From positions 1 to 64,000 of the forward strand of contig JAFXCD010000036.1 in assembly GCA_017521605.1 (NCBI GenBank): a stretch of 64,000 nt of DNA. Direction: 5' to 3'. The position numbers and the translations under genes were made by a program. The DNA comes from Lachnospiraceae bacterium (GTDB lineage Bacteria; Bacillota; Clostridia; Lachnospirales; Lachnospiraceae). Position 1 is the stretch's first letter; each line of letters begins with the position of its first letter. A model generated the notes under the pieces. That model was not told where the DNA came from and searched no databases. It saw only the letters and a program-made list of their open reading frames with translations. Of the stretch, positions 1 to 8,095 are shown in pieces.

Positions 1-89
1 ATTAAATTAATAAATAAAATAATCAAAAGCAAAACAACAACTGCCGATATTAGCAATATATATTGCCTCACTCTATTAGTCTTCTTCAT
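1..89 (-). CDS. partial membrane protein, N-terminus only (runs off the window)
   Basis: An ATG at 89-87 opens a frame that stays open to the window edge. It gives about 29 residues: MKKTNRVRQ followed by a wholly hydrophobic stretch, as in an uncleaved signal anchor. A Shine-Dalgarno GAGGGAG lies about 6 nt upstream. The first 14 nt overlap the end of the preceding BMP gene in another frame, so the two are probably translationally coupled. The function cannot be read from this piece; a membrane sensor or transporter subunit working with the binding protein is an inference. Confidence 0.7.
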   Translation of the reverse strand, partial: MKKTNRVRQYILLISAVVVLLLIILFINL

Positions 90-1170
90 TTATAACTCCC
101 TCAACATACCAATCAAACTCATTAAGCATAATACTATCCGTTATGCTCTCGCCTTCTTTTACACGTAACTTCCCGCAGTTATCAATAATCGGTCCATAGA
201 ATACATCAAAGGTTCCACTACGTAATTTTTCCATTTCCACAGCAACAATCTTCTCTGTCCCATCCTTCACATTATCTGTTAATGGTGCTAAAGAAACCAT
301 GCCAGTTTCTACGCCTTCCCAAAAATGGTTTCCTTCGAATTTTCCCTGCAAACACTTAAGGATATTGGGAGTATAAAAATTTTCCCAGTCCCATACTGCC
401 GCCGTCAGGTAAGTTTGAGGATAACTCTCACTGTTATCCACATTATAGCCAATTGACATAACGCCTTTCTCTTCGGCCATTTCCAATGGTTTGACAGAAT
501 CTGTATGCATTGCAAGCACATCTATATTATGTCTTTCTAAAAGAATATTGGTGGCATTTTCTGCGGCCATATCATCATTCCATGAATTTGTCCAACTCAC
601 AAATACTTTTGCCTCGCTATTTACACTTCTAACCCCCAATGTAAAAGCATTTATTCCCCTATTTACCTCTGAAATAGGAAATGCGGCCACATAACCAATT
701 TCATTTGTCTGGGTTTGTAATCCTGCCACTATTCCGGATAAATAACGTATCTGATACATTCTTCCAAAATATGTAATCAGATTTTTACCTTCTCCCACTC
801 CCGTAGCATGAAAAAAATAAACTTCCGGGTATTTCGCGGACATTTGATTAATACACTCACCAAACTCAAATGAGTTGGCAATAATAATCTCACATCCTTC
901 TTTTACTAAAGCATCAACAATCCCTTCTATCGTTTCTGCCGTCACACACTCTTTATATAAAATATTTAAGTTTAACTCCTTTGCTGTTTGCTCCAGTCCT
1001 TCATAATGAGACTGACTCCAGCTTTGGTCATTTGTTGTTCCATTCAGAATGACAGCTACTTTCGTAGCTTCCTTTGTCACCTCTGTTTCAGCCTCATAAG
1101 TATTTATAAAAAATATACCTGCAATAATCGCAACGACGATAATCGCTGTAATGATATATATTTTTTTCAT
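76..1170 (-). CDS. BMP-family (PnrA/Med-like) substrate-binding protein
   Basis: The 364-residue protein has an N-terminal hydrophobic segment (residues 4-22) without a lipobox cysteine, so it is a membrane-anchored or secreted protein rather than a typical lipoprotein. The rest follows the basic membrane protein fold: an early VILNGTTNDQSWSQ strand-helix, EGCEIIIANSFEFGE, and a YFGRMYQIRYLSGIVAG segment. Relatives bind purine nucleosides or similar ligands for ABC transporters or deliver them to sensor proteins. No permease or ATPase gene is adjacent. It is divergent from the sensor/HD-GYP gene and its 3' end overlaps a membrane-protein gene, which suggests ligand sensing, but the ligand is unknown. 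Confidence 0.85.
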   Translation of the reverse strand: MKKIYIITAIIVVAIIAGIFFINTYEAETEVTKEATKVAVILNGTTNDQSWSQSHYEGLEQTAKELNLNILYKECVTAETIEGIVDALVKEGCEIIIANSFEFGECINQMSAKYPEVYFFHATGVGEGKNLITYFGRMYQIRYLSGIVAGLQTQTNEIGYVAAFPISEVNRGINAFTLGVRSVNSEAKVFVSWTNSWNDDMAAENATNILLERHNIDVLAMHTDSVKPLEMAEEKGVMSIGYNVDNSESYPQTYLTAAVWDWENFYTPNILKCLQGKFEGNHFWEGVETGMVSLAPLTDNVKDGTEKIVAVEMEKLRSGTFDVFYGPIIDNCGKLRVKEGESITDSIMLNEFDWYVEGVINEED

Positions 1171-1304
1171 TACTTCTCTTTACTCCCATCTCTTCTTTTG
1201 TTATGATATTGAGTATAACAGATATTTCGTTTTACTACCAGCATTAATTTTTTGTTACTGAACTATTGTTTTACTTTTATATTCTTATGAGAGGTTTACA
1301 AAAA

Positions 1305-3212
1305 ATGAAAAATTGGAACAAAAAAACATACATATTCACACTTATCATTATTATCTTTGGCTTGATTAGTATGATGCTCTATAATCACCTTACATTTTAC
1401 TATAATATGTCTGCCAAAATGCAAAATATGGGAATGGGATATTTAAATCAGCTTACAAAAACCTTGGAAGAAAATATCTCTCAAAATATTAATACACTTA
1501 ATACAACAGCAATTACTTTGGAATATATGATGGAGAAAAATGCTTCTAAAGAAGAAATGGAAGAATATCTCATTTATGAAACAAATAAGTACTTATCTGA
1601 GATTAATGATACATTCTCCGGAATCTATGGGTCCATTAACGATTTTTACCTGGATGGATCCGGCTGGACTCCCAATGCTGATTATGTACTGCAAACTTGT
1701 GAATGGTACACGGCGGCCAAGGAAGCAAACGGCAAAACCATTTTAGTATCGCCCTATCTGAATGTAAAAACCAATTCCCAGGTTATGTCTATTAGTCAGC
1801 TTCTTTCAGATAATGTTAGTGTAATTTCCATGGATATCAGTTTGGACAAAATACAACACATTGTTAACGAAGGCAACGTAAACACTTTGGGACATGTATA
1901 TGTTATGGAACAAAATGGACGGGTTATTTCTCATAGTGATACGTATGAGCGATATAAGAGTTATCTTTCCGACAAACAACTAAAAAACATAACAGAAAAA
2001 ATACTAAACAACGACACCACCTATTTCACTGAAGAAATATCTAATAAGGACTGGCAGATTTTTTCTAACAGGATTATGGATAATCTGTACATTGTTATGG
2101 CAATCGACAAAGATTTGTTTTTTAAGGATGTAAATGATACTCTGTTCAGAAATCTTTTACTGTGTGTTATTATTTCAGCTTTGATTCTATTTTTCTATAT
2201 ATATACTTTCAAAAGAGTTAGGCATTCCATCGCATTGGAGAGAGACACCGCCCAAAAGCTGGAGCAAACCAACATGAATATGATTCATGCATTGGTACGA
2301 ACAATAGATGCAAAAGACCGATATACCAATGGTCATTCAATTCGAGTAGCTGAATACGCCACTAAAATTGCCGAAAAGATGGGCAAAACTCCGGAAGAGC
2401 AAAAGCTGATATACTATGCCGGTTTATTACACGATGTAGGTAAAATCCGTGTACCTGAAGACATTATTAATAAACCCGGTAAACTTTCAAACGAAGAATT
2501 TGAGCAAATCAAAATCCACCCTGTAACTGGCTACCATATACTAAAAGATATCTATGAGGATAAAATGTTGGCTTTGGCAGCAAAATTTCACCACGAACGT
2601 TATGACGGCAACGGTTATCCCAGCGGTTTAAGTGGTGAAAATATTCCTGAAATAGCCCGTATTATTGGAGTTGCTGACTCTTATGATGCCATGGCAAGTA
2701 ATCGAAGCTACCGTAGTTCATTACCACAGGAAAAAGTACGTAACGAAATCAAAAATGGTCGAGGAACTCAGTTTGATCCTGAAATCGCCGACGTTATGTT
2801 ACAAATGATTGATGAAGATATAAACTACGAGTTAAAAGAGAATACTTCTCTATGCAAAACAATCCTGGTAATCGATGATGACCCTATGAATATTAAGATA
2901 ACTGAATTAATTATGCAGAACGAACCTATGTGTAAGATAGTTAGTGCTACAAGCGGCAAAGAAGCATTAAAACTACTGGATAATCTCTCTGTGGATTTGA
3001 TTCTTTTGGATGTTGAGATGCCCGGCATGAATGGTTTCGAAACATTATCACATATTCGTAAGAAACATAGTACACCCGTTGCATTTTTGACCGGTAATAA
3101 GGATATTCAGACGATTCAAAAGGCTACAAAACTCGGCGTAGACGATTATATCAGTAAACCCTTTATTCCTCTTACGTTAAAAGAAACCATTCATAGTATA
3201 CTTAATGCATAA
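1305..3212 (+). CDS. membrane sensor, HD-GYP cyclic-di-GMP phosphodiesterase with C-terminal receiver domain
   Basis: I chose the ATG at 1305 (635 residues) over a TTG at 1266 because the AGAGG at 1288-1293 lies just upstream. The domains in order are: TM near residues 9-28; an extracytoplasmic dCache-like sensor of about 250 residues; TM near 283-303; an HD-GYP domain (about 325-505) with GLLHDVGK (HD at 376-377) and HHERYDGNGYP (GYP at 437-439); and a REC domain from about 517 with the phospho-acceptor Asp569 in LLLDVEMPG and the lysine in SKPF. All metal-binding motifs look intact, so c-di-GMP hydrolysis is expected. A receiver domain at the C-terminus of a membrane HD-GYP protein is an uncommon order. 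Confidence 0.93.
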   Translation: MKNWNKKTYIFTLIIIIFGLISMMLYNHLTFYYNMSAKMQNMGMGYLNQLTKTLEENISQNINTLNTTAITLEYMMEKNASKEEMEEYLIYETNKYLSEINDTFSGIYGSINDFYLDGSGWTPNADYVLQTCEWYTAAKEANGKTILVSPYLNVKTNSQVMSISQLLSDNVSVISMDISLDKIQHIVNEGNVNTLGHVYVMEQNGRVISHSDTYERYKSYLSDKQLKNITEKILNNDTTYFTEEISNKDWQIFSNRIMDNLYIVMAIDKDLFFKDVNDTLFRNLLLCVIISALILFFYIYTFKRVRHSIALERDTAQKLEQTNMNMIHALVRTIDAKDRYTNGHSIRVAEYATKIAEKMGKTPEEQKLIYYAGLLHDVGKIRVPEDIINKPGKLSNEEFEQIKIHPVTGYHILKDIYEDKMLALAAKFHHERYDGNGYPSGLSGENIPEIARIIGVADSYDAMASNRSYRSSLPQEKVRNEIKNGRGTQFDPEIADVMLQMIDEDINYELKENTSLCKTILVIDDDPMNIKITELIMQNEPMCKIVSATSGKEALKLLDNLSVDLILLDVEMPGMNGFETLSHIRKKHSTPVAFLTGNKDIQTIQKATKLGVDDYISKPFIPLTLKETIHSILNA

Positions 3213-3215
3213 TAT

Positions 3216-3244
3216 TAAGGGAGCGTATTCTACACTCCCTTAAT
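3216..3244. terminator. bidirectional terminator between convergent genes
   Basis: The inverted repeat TTAAGGGAG / CTCCCTTAA has a loop of about 11 nt. It lies just after the HD-GYP stop and before the 3' end of the convergent ABC-class ATPase gene. The T-run is weak. Confidence 0.7.
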
Positions 3245-3275
3245 CAATTCAACAATAAATATCAAAATGTTTCTT

Positions 3276-5012
3276 CTACACCCTCAATCTGCAAACTGTC
3301 ATCAGCAAATCAATAGGCCGCACGCTCTCCAGCCATAACTCATACTTATGTGAGAAAGAAAGTATAGTAGATTTCGTATTCTCAAACAAGCTTTCCACCT
3401 GCTGCATGCATCGTTCATACAAATCCTTTTCCGTATCTTTCTCTCCCAACAGCCCCTCCAACATATAGGTGAGACTGTTTATCTGGTCGTCCGAAATCAT
3501 GGCTGTCAGCTTGGTAATATCCGCCACATACTCATCAATCTTAATATATCTGGCGTTTTCAATCTGCACGGACTCACAGTAGAAAAACTCCCTTTGATTC
3601 ATCATGGTATGTAACCGTTTCTTGTTTGTCCAATTGTGACTCTTTTCTACCGGTACTACTACAAAGCCATCCGGCTCCTCCTGTAGCATTTTTCCTACCA
3701 AATCGGTTTTATCCTTTGCTTCATAATCCTCCATTAACAGCACCGTATCCGCATACTTCAAATACTCACTGGAACCGCCAATAACCAGCACCGTGGAAAT
3801 CCCCATGTCACTTAGCTCCCGAACCCTATCCGTAAATGGAATAATAGGTTCTTTTTCTACCAAACGACGCATTTTATTATCCCTTATCATAAAGTTCGTC
3901 GCACTGGTGTCCTCATCAATCATCAGAAGCTTGGAACCACCATAAACTGCCTCAATAATGCCCGTTGCCTGAGACACACTACCACTGGCTCTGGCTGTAG
4001 AGAAACATTCCACCTTAGCACCTCCCGGCATATGCCCAAAGAAAGGTGCGATATTGACATCTTTCACAAAACGTCCGTCCTCTGCATAAATCTTGCAGGC
4101 TGATATGTCTGTAACAACATACTCCCTGCCGTCGTCCTTTATATGTGGATATATGCCTGCCTCCAAGGCATCTAACAGGGTACTCTTTCCGGAATAGCCT
4201 CCTCCGGTAATCACTGTAACCCCTCTTTTGATACCCATTCCACTGATAACGCTGCCGTCTTTTAGCGGTATTTGAATTTCCATTTCCTTGGGTGATTGAA
4301 ATGGAATCGCTCCCATCATAGGCAGTTCTGTCTCTCCCTGCCTGGGCAGGATACTGTTATTACCCACAAAGGCAACATAACCTTTTTCCTTTAGGAACTC
4401 CCGAATCTCTTGCTGCTGACCATACAGTGCAATATGCTCCCTCAATTCCTCTTTATCCAAGGTTCCCAAGGTGTCGCAAATCAGTTCCAGCATATCCTTC
4501 ACTGTCCGTATAAAGCTTTTGGCATTCAGATAAATCTCGTTAATCAACGGCACCTTGAAATGGATCCTAAATCGGAAACTTTCTCTTTCCTTCTGATAGT
4601 AGCATCCATTTCTTCTTTGCACCACACTGGTCACGGTCTGCATGGAAAAGTGAGGCTTTTCACGGCTACTCTTGTGGTCATTCTGGTAGCTTAGACAAAG
4701 CTCATTCATGGCTTGTGACAACTTTCGCAGAAGATAATCCTCATAGGCGATCGCCTTAGGAGCTATTTCCTCTCCCAAATACAATTCCTCTGACGGCACA
4801 TTCACATACATTACCAGCTTTTCCATGGTGCGGTACCCGGTGCCTTCAAACTCGAAGGAAACCTTGCGATAATCAAATACCTTTTCATCTTCCACATATT
4901 GGTCATAACTGTTCAATGAACTGTTATGCACCTGTCTGTCAGTAAATAAATGGTGCAAATACTGTTTTTTTTGGGTGTGTCCGGGCCACATAATACTTTT
5001 AAATCTGTTCAT
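3276..5012 (-). CDS. predicted ATPase of the ABC class (COG3044-like)
   Basis: The 578-residue protein carries a single ABC-type ATPase in its central part: Walker A GGGYSGKSTL, signature-like region SGSVSQATGIIEA, and Walker B LLMIDEDTSATNFM. The long N- and C-terminal regions match the family of predicted ABC-class ATPases found in Clostridia. It has no membrane segment and no transporter partner, so it is a soluble ATPase of unknown role. The start is fixed by GGAGG at 5019-5023, 6 nt before the ATG. Upstream lie a hairpin abutting the SD, a CRP-like palindrome, a terminator and a leader ORF, suggesting conditional expression. Confidence 0.85.
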   Translation of the reverse strand: MNRFKSIMWPGHTQKKQYLHHLFTDRQVHNSSLNSYDQYVEDEKVFDYRKVSFEFEGTGYRTMEKLVMYVNVPSEELYLGEEIAPKAIAYEDYLLRKLSQAMNELCLSYQNDHKSSREKPHFSMQTVTSVVQRRNGCYYQKERESFRFRIHFKVPLINEIYLNAKSFIRTVKDMLELICDTLGTLDKEELREHIALYGQQQEIREFLKEKGYVAFVGNNSILPRQGETELPMMGAIPFQSPKEMEIQIPLKDGSVISGMGIKRGVTVITGGGYSGKSTLLDALEAGIYPHIKDDGREYVVTDISACKIYAEDGRFVKDVNIAPFFGHMPGGAKVECFSTARASGSVSQATGIIEAVYGGSKLLMIDEDTSATNFMIRDNKMRRLVEKEPIIPFTDRVRELSDMGISTVLVIGGSSEYLKYADTVLLMEDYEAKDKTDLVGKMLQEEPDGFVVVPVEKSHNWTNKKRLHTMMNQREFFYCESVQIENARYIKIDEYVADITKLTAMISDDQINSLTYMLEGLLGEKDTEKDLYERCMQQVESLFENTKSTILSFSHKYELWLESVRPIDLLMTVCRLRV

Positions 5013-5018
5013 TTTATA

Positions 5019-5052
5019 CCTCCTGCATATCGCATATAACGCTTGCGATATG
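5019..5052 (-). repeat. hairpin repeat containing the Shine-Dalgarno of the ABC-class ATPase gene
   Basis: CATATCGC (5026-5033) and GCGATATG (5045-5052) form a perfect 8-bp stem with an 11-nt loop. The 3' foot on the minus strand continues as TATGCAGGAGGT, which includes the SD. Two related copies upstream of dxr end in TATGCATGAGGTGT, with the same GAGG-N6-start spacing. Confidence 0.7.
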
Positions 5053-5077
5053 GCTTACATCTGCGTTTTTGCTTATT

Positions 5078-5095
5078 CTGTGATCTGTATCACAG
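5078..5095. promoter_or_regulatory. CRP/FNR-type palindrome
   Basis: CTGTGATCTGTATCACAG is a perfect 7+4+7 palindrome and matches the TGTGA-N6-TCACA consensus of Crp/Fnr-family regulators. It lies 66 nt upstream of the ABC-class ATPase start. No Crp-family gene is in the window. Confidence 0.55.
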
Positions 5096-5137
5096 TAAGT
5101 TAACAGTTACATGCATTGCAGCGTATAAAAGAACAAC

Positions 5138-5163
5138 AAAAAAGAATCCCCTAGGAACTCTTT
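5138..5163 (-). terminator. intrinsic terminator downstream of the leader ORF (candidate attenuator)
   Basis: On the minus strand, AAAGAGTTCC and GGATTCTTT form a stem of about 9 bp with one bulge and a TAGG loop, running into TTTTTT. It lies 41 nt after the stop of the 17-codon leader ORF and before the ABC-class ATPase gene. Confidence 0.65.
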
Positions 5164-5204
5164 AACCACGAAAAAAATATATAATTTCTAACTTACTGCA
5201 GCTA

Positions 5205-5258
5205 TTAGAAAAATAAATGGGTGGTTAATACGACTCTTGATGTAATTGTTCTTGTCAT
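5205..5258 (-). CDS. 17-residue candidate leader peptide
   Basis: The ORF encodes MTRTITSRVVLTTHLFF. It is preceded by GAGGTGA, 5 nt before the ATG, and sits about 40 nt downstream of a consensus promoter. Five of its 17 residues are threonine and several others are Val, Leu or Ile. Its position between a promoter and a terminator, ahead of the ABC-class ATPase gene, is that of an attenuation leader peptide. The length is too short for coding statistics. Confidence 0.55.
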   Translation of the reverse strand: MTRTITSRVVLTTHLFF

Positions 5259-5303
5259 ATTAATCACCTCTTTTCTCATACCTGCAAATTTATTGTTAGG
5301 AAG

Positions 5304-5332
5304 ATGATAGCATGGAACGGTATGGATGTCAA
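5304..5332 (-). promoter_or_regulatory. sigma-A promoter for the leader / ABC-class ATPase transcript
   Basis: The -35 TTGACA (5327-5332) and -10 TATCAT (5304-5309) on the minus strand are separated by exactly 17 nt. Confidence 0.8.
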
Positions 5333-5374
5333 CAAGAAAATATAACCTTTTAAGCTTATGCCAGCCATCTAAGG

Positions 5375-5557
5375 GGTCTATGTAAAATAAGTTTTTCTTG
5401 TGATTCCCTTTTCTACCCATTTAGCGGTCTATGCAAATTTACCGTTCATCCAGAACACCTTTTTCATCGATTTCACGTCTTTTTTGGTGTTTTTAGGGGT
5501 CTATACAAATAAATCCACCTCTCAGATTCCCTTTACGCTCTTCTTGGCGGTCTATAG
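5375..5557. repeat. degenerate direct repeats with period 123 nt (51 + 72)
   Basis: GGTCTAT recurs at 5375, 5426, 5498 and 5549, giving spacings of 51, 72 and 51 nt. The two 51-nt half-units (5375-5425 and 5498-5548) also share AAA, TCT, GATTCCCTTT and a terminal GC. No complete ORF spans the repeats on either strand with a plausible start. I see no other gene between 5333 and 5557. Confidence 0.6.
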
Positions 5558-5609
5558 AAAAAAAGTCTGTCTTGGGACCCCTTCTTCGTAGTAATTGGTA
5601 TCCCAAGAC
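5558..5609 (-). terminator. terminator of the AraC-family gene
   Basis: A perfect 9-bp stem, GTCTTGGGA / TCCCAAGAC (5569-5577 and 5601-5609), is followed on the minus strand by a 7-nt T-run at 5558-5564. It lies 12 nt past the AraC stop codon. Confidence 0.85.
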
Positions 5610-5621
5610 AAAATCAACTTG

Positions 5622-6407
5622 CTATATTGTCAAACCCAAATAGGTCCAACCATCCGCAGTCCAAGCTTCCTGAAAACCTAATGCAGCAAAGGCATTAGCA
5701 CTTTCACTTCCAACTTTTTGAGGTGAAATCAACGTTGATACCCCCATTTCCTTACACTTAACCTTCATTTCTTCAAGCAGCTTCTGCATCAATTCATCGC
5801 GACAATCCCCCGTTAGCACATAATTGTTATCAAACAAAAATCCCATGGGTATCCAAAATGGTTTTATCATGGGCAGTGTCATTACCACCGTCCCGTCAAC
5901 CTCTGCAACAAGTTCCACTCCTACCCTGTTTTTCTCTCTTTCCATAGCCGGGGTGATTTTAACATCCAAAATCTCTTTTGGTGTCATTGCACTATAAACA
6001 TTTTCCCACAAATCGTTGACATCCTCTTGTCTAATCGCTCTGACTATAATCTTTGAATCTTTCATATCCTCAAATCCTTTCCAATACTTTCCACTATTAT
6101 GTACTATATAATCTCTGGGGCAGCATCCTAAAACTGCACGAAATGCTTTGGTAAATCCTGCATGTGTTACAAAACCATATTCCATGGCCACATTACATAC
6201 AGAACTACCGCTTTTTAGCAATTCTGCGGATGCTAAAATTCGCTTTTCCCGAACGTATTCCATCACTGTCTTCTTATATGCTTCCTTAAACTTTCGGGCA
6301 AAATGAAAGGATGAATATCCACAAAAGCTTGCTATTTCCTCTAAGGTAAACTCTTCCTGCAAATGTTCATCAATATACGCTTCTGCACATTTCACAAATT
6401 CACTCAT
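5622..6407 (-). CDS. AraC-family regulator with C-terminal GNAT-like domain
   Basis: The first ~105 of 261 residues form a two-helix-turn-helix AraC domain (EEIASFCGYSSFHFARKFKE, then VAMEYGFVTHAGFTKAFRA and LGCCPRDY). From about residue 115 the protein becomes an acetyltransferase-like domain (IIVRAIRQEDVNDLWENVY, later SESANAFAALGFQEAWTADG), which resembles the GNAT fold. AraC proteins with a C-terminal effector or enzymatic domain occur in Clostridia, where the extra domain may bind a small molecule. The gene stands alone, with its own terminator, and its targets are unknown. Confidence 0.85.
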   Translation of the reverse strand: MSEFVKCAEAYIDEHLQEEFTLEEIASFCGYSSFHFARKFKEAYKKTVMEYVREKRILASAELLKSGSSVCNVAMEYGFVTHAGFTKAFRAVLGCCPRDYIVHNSGKYWKGFEDMKDSKIIVRAIRQEDVNDLWENVYSAMTPKEILDVKITPAMEREKNRVGVELVAEVDGTVVMTLPMIKPFWIPMGFLFDNNYVLTGDCRDELMQKLLEEMKVKCKEMGVSTLISPQKVGSESANAFAALGFQEAWTADGWTYLGLTI

Positions 6408-6497
6408 ATACTGCTCCTTTCTTTTTTCTTCCGTACGGTAAGTTTATTATAGCAGAATCAACAAAATTGTCTTATCCCCACTTGCTGTTTTATAAAC

Positions 6498-6526
6498 AAA
6501 AAGGGCAACCATTTTCATAGTTACCC
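6498..6526 (-). terminator. terminator of the apt-relA-MBL-hemZ operon
   Basis: On the minus strand GGGTAAC and GTTGCCC (6503-6526) form a 7-bp stem with one wobble pair, followed by TTTTT. It lies 26 nt downstream of the hemZ stop codon. Confidence 0.8.
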
Positions 6527-6551
6527 AATTTAAATACAAAATATAGATTGC

Positions 6552-8012
6552 TTACGCTTCCTCCAGCGCAAACAGCTTCTCTTTCCTATCCAGCATTTCA
6601 TCTATCTTCTCGATATACAGAGCCACATCCTTCACATTGTCACAACGTTCGATTCTACCGTCCGGCAAGACTACCTTACTGATGCTGCCTGCTCCCAATG
6701 CCACGATAGTCTGTTTCTCTTCCATGATCAGGATATTATACAAACCATACTTTCCGGGCTTTGCATAACCTACATTTTCAAAATTACCGGACATATTTTT
6801 CTGGCGATACAGATAGTAGGGGTTCATTCCCAACTGATTGGCACCTGCTGCCGCGATTTTCATAGTTTCGTCCGTATTACGCAGAGTCTTCACTCCATGC
6901 TCGATGATCCACTGGCTCAGCTTTGAAGCTCTCTTAATGGCCAGGGAATGTACCGTCAGACTATCCGGTGCCAGCTCCACCACCCTGTCGATGGTATTTT
7001 GCACATCCTCTTCCAGTTCCCCGGGAAGCCCCAGAATCAGGTCCATATTGATATTTTCAAAGCCGATTTCTCTAGCTAGCTTATACGCGTCCACCACCTG
7101 CTCCACGGTATGACGCCTGCCTATAATCTGCAGCGTTTCCTGCTTCATGGTCTGAGGATTGATGGAGATTCTGTCCACTTGATGTTTCTTTAGTACCTCC
7201 AGTTTCTCCCTGGTGATACTATCCGCGCGCCCTGCCTCAACGGTGAATTCCTTCACTGTAACGAAATCAAACTTCTCCTTTAAAGCCGTAATCAATCTAT
7301 CCAGCTGCTCTGCTTCCAAGGTAGTGGGGGTACCACCACCAATATACACGGAATCCAGTATTTTGTGGGCATATTTCTTAGCTACATAGTCCATTTCCTT
7401 AATCACACAGTCCACATAATCCTCCACCAGCTTGCGATATCCTGCGATAGGATAACTGGTAAAGGAGCAGTACAGACAGGTGGTCGGACAAAAAGGAATG
7501 CCTATATACAGGCTATAACCGCCTTCATAATGAATATCTGCAAGCAATTCTCGTTCTCTCTTGGCAATATCTAAGCTTAAAGCACTCTTCTCCTCACTGA
7601 CATAATGAGCCTTTTTTAAGAACTCACTAATCTCCCCATCTGTCTTTCCTTCCTCCAGCATACCATAGGCAATCTTGGTAGGACGGATACCGGTCAGATT
7701 CCCCCAGGGAAGCTCTTTGCCGGTTTCCTTACAAAGCACTCTATATAAAAACTTCTTAAAACCATCCTTAAAGCGGACATCCGAATCCACATAATTCCAT
7801 TCATGCAGATTACCTGCACAAGTAATATTCGCCCCGTCCTCTGCTAATACAATCTCCAAAAGGGCACTGCCACTTTCCTTTAAAACCTCTTTTGCTGTTT
7901 CCTCCTTGGTTTCTGTAGTAATCACCTTCACCGTTTCCTCCGGATAAAAAGCCTTCACCAGAGAATGTACATCATATTCATAATTTGCCAAATTCAATTT
8001 TACTGCCAGCAT
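6552..8012 (-). CDS. hemZ: coproporphyrinogen dehydrogenase HemZ (radical SAM)
   Basis: The 486-residue protein has the radical-SAM cluster motif GIPFCPTTCLYCSF (CxxxCxxC), the following glycine-rich YIGGGTPTTLE segment, and a HemN-like C-terminal part (NPYYLYRQKNMSGNFENVG). The N-terminal ~160 residues before the cluster are characteristic of the clostridial and Bacillus HemZ branch. HemZ-type enzymes are annotated as oxygen-independent coproporphyrinogen oxidases, though many HemN relatives act elsewhere, so true activity is uncertain in an organism without other heme genes in view. It is the last gene of the operon after relA and an MBL-fold hydrolase. The start is preceded by AAAGGA. Confidence 0.88.
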   Translation of the reverse strand: MLAVKLNLANYEYDVHSLVKAFYPEETVKVITTETKEETAKEVLKESGSALLEIVLAEDGANITCAGNLHEWNYVDSDVRFKDGFKKFLYRVLCKETGKELPWGNLTGIRPTKIAYGMLEEGKTDGEISEFLKKAHYVSEEKSALSLDIAKRERELLADIHYEGGYSLYIGIPFCPTTCLYCSFTSYPIAGYRKLVEDYVDCVIKEMDYVAKKYAHKILDSVYIGGGTPTTLEAEQLDRLITALKEKFDFVTVKEFTVEAGRADSITREKLEVLKKHQVDRISINPQTMKQETLQIIGRRHTVEQVVDAYKLAREIGFENINMDLILGLPGELEEDVQNTIDRVVELAPDSLTVHSLAIKRASKLSQWIIEHGVKTLRNTDETMKIAAAGANQLGMNPYYLYRQKNMSGNFENVGYAKPGKYGLYNILIMEEKQTIVALGAGSISKVVLPDGRIERCDNVKDVALYIEKIDEMLDRKEKLFALEEA

Positions 8013-8095
8013 ATTATTATCCTTTTCTTACTAATCTCACAAAACATTCAAACACCACCGAAAACAAACTTCCTGCCTCCGATGGTGCATTCTCT

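Noticed and set aside
5400..5591. A 63-codon plus-strand frame over the GGTCTAT repeats
   Set aside because: It has no SD, and although it repeats motifs such as LAVY, the start is not supported. I treat the region as a DNA repeat instead.
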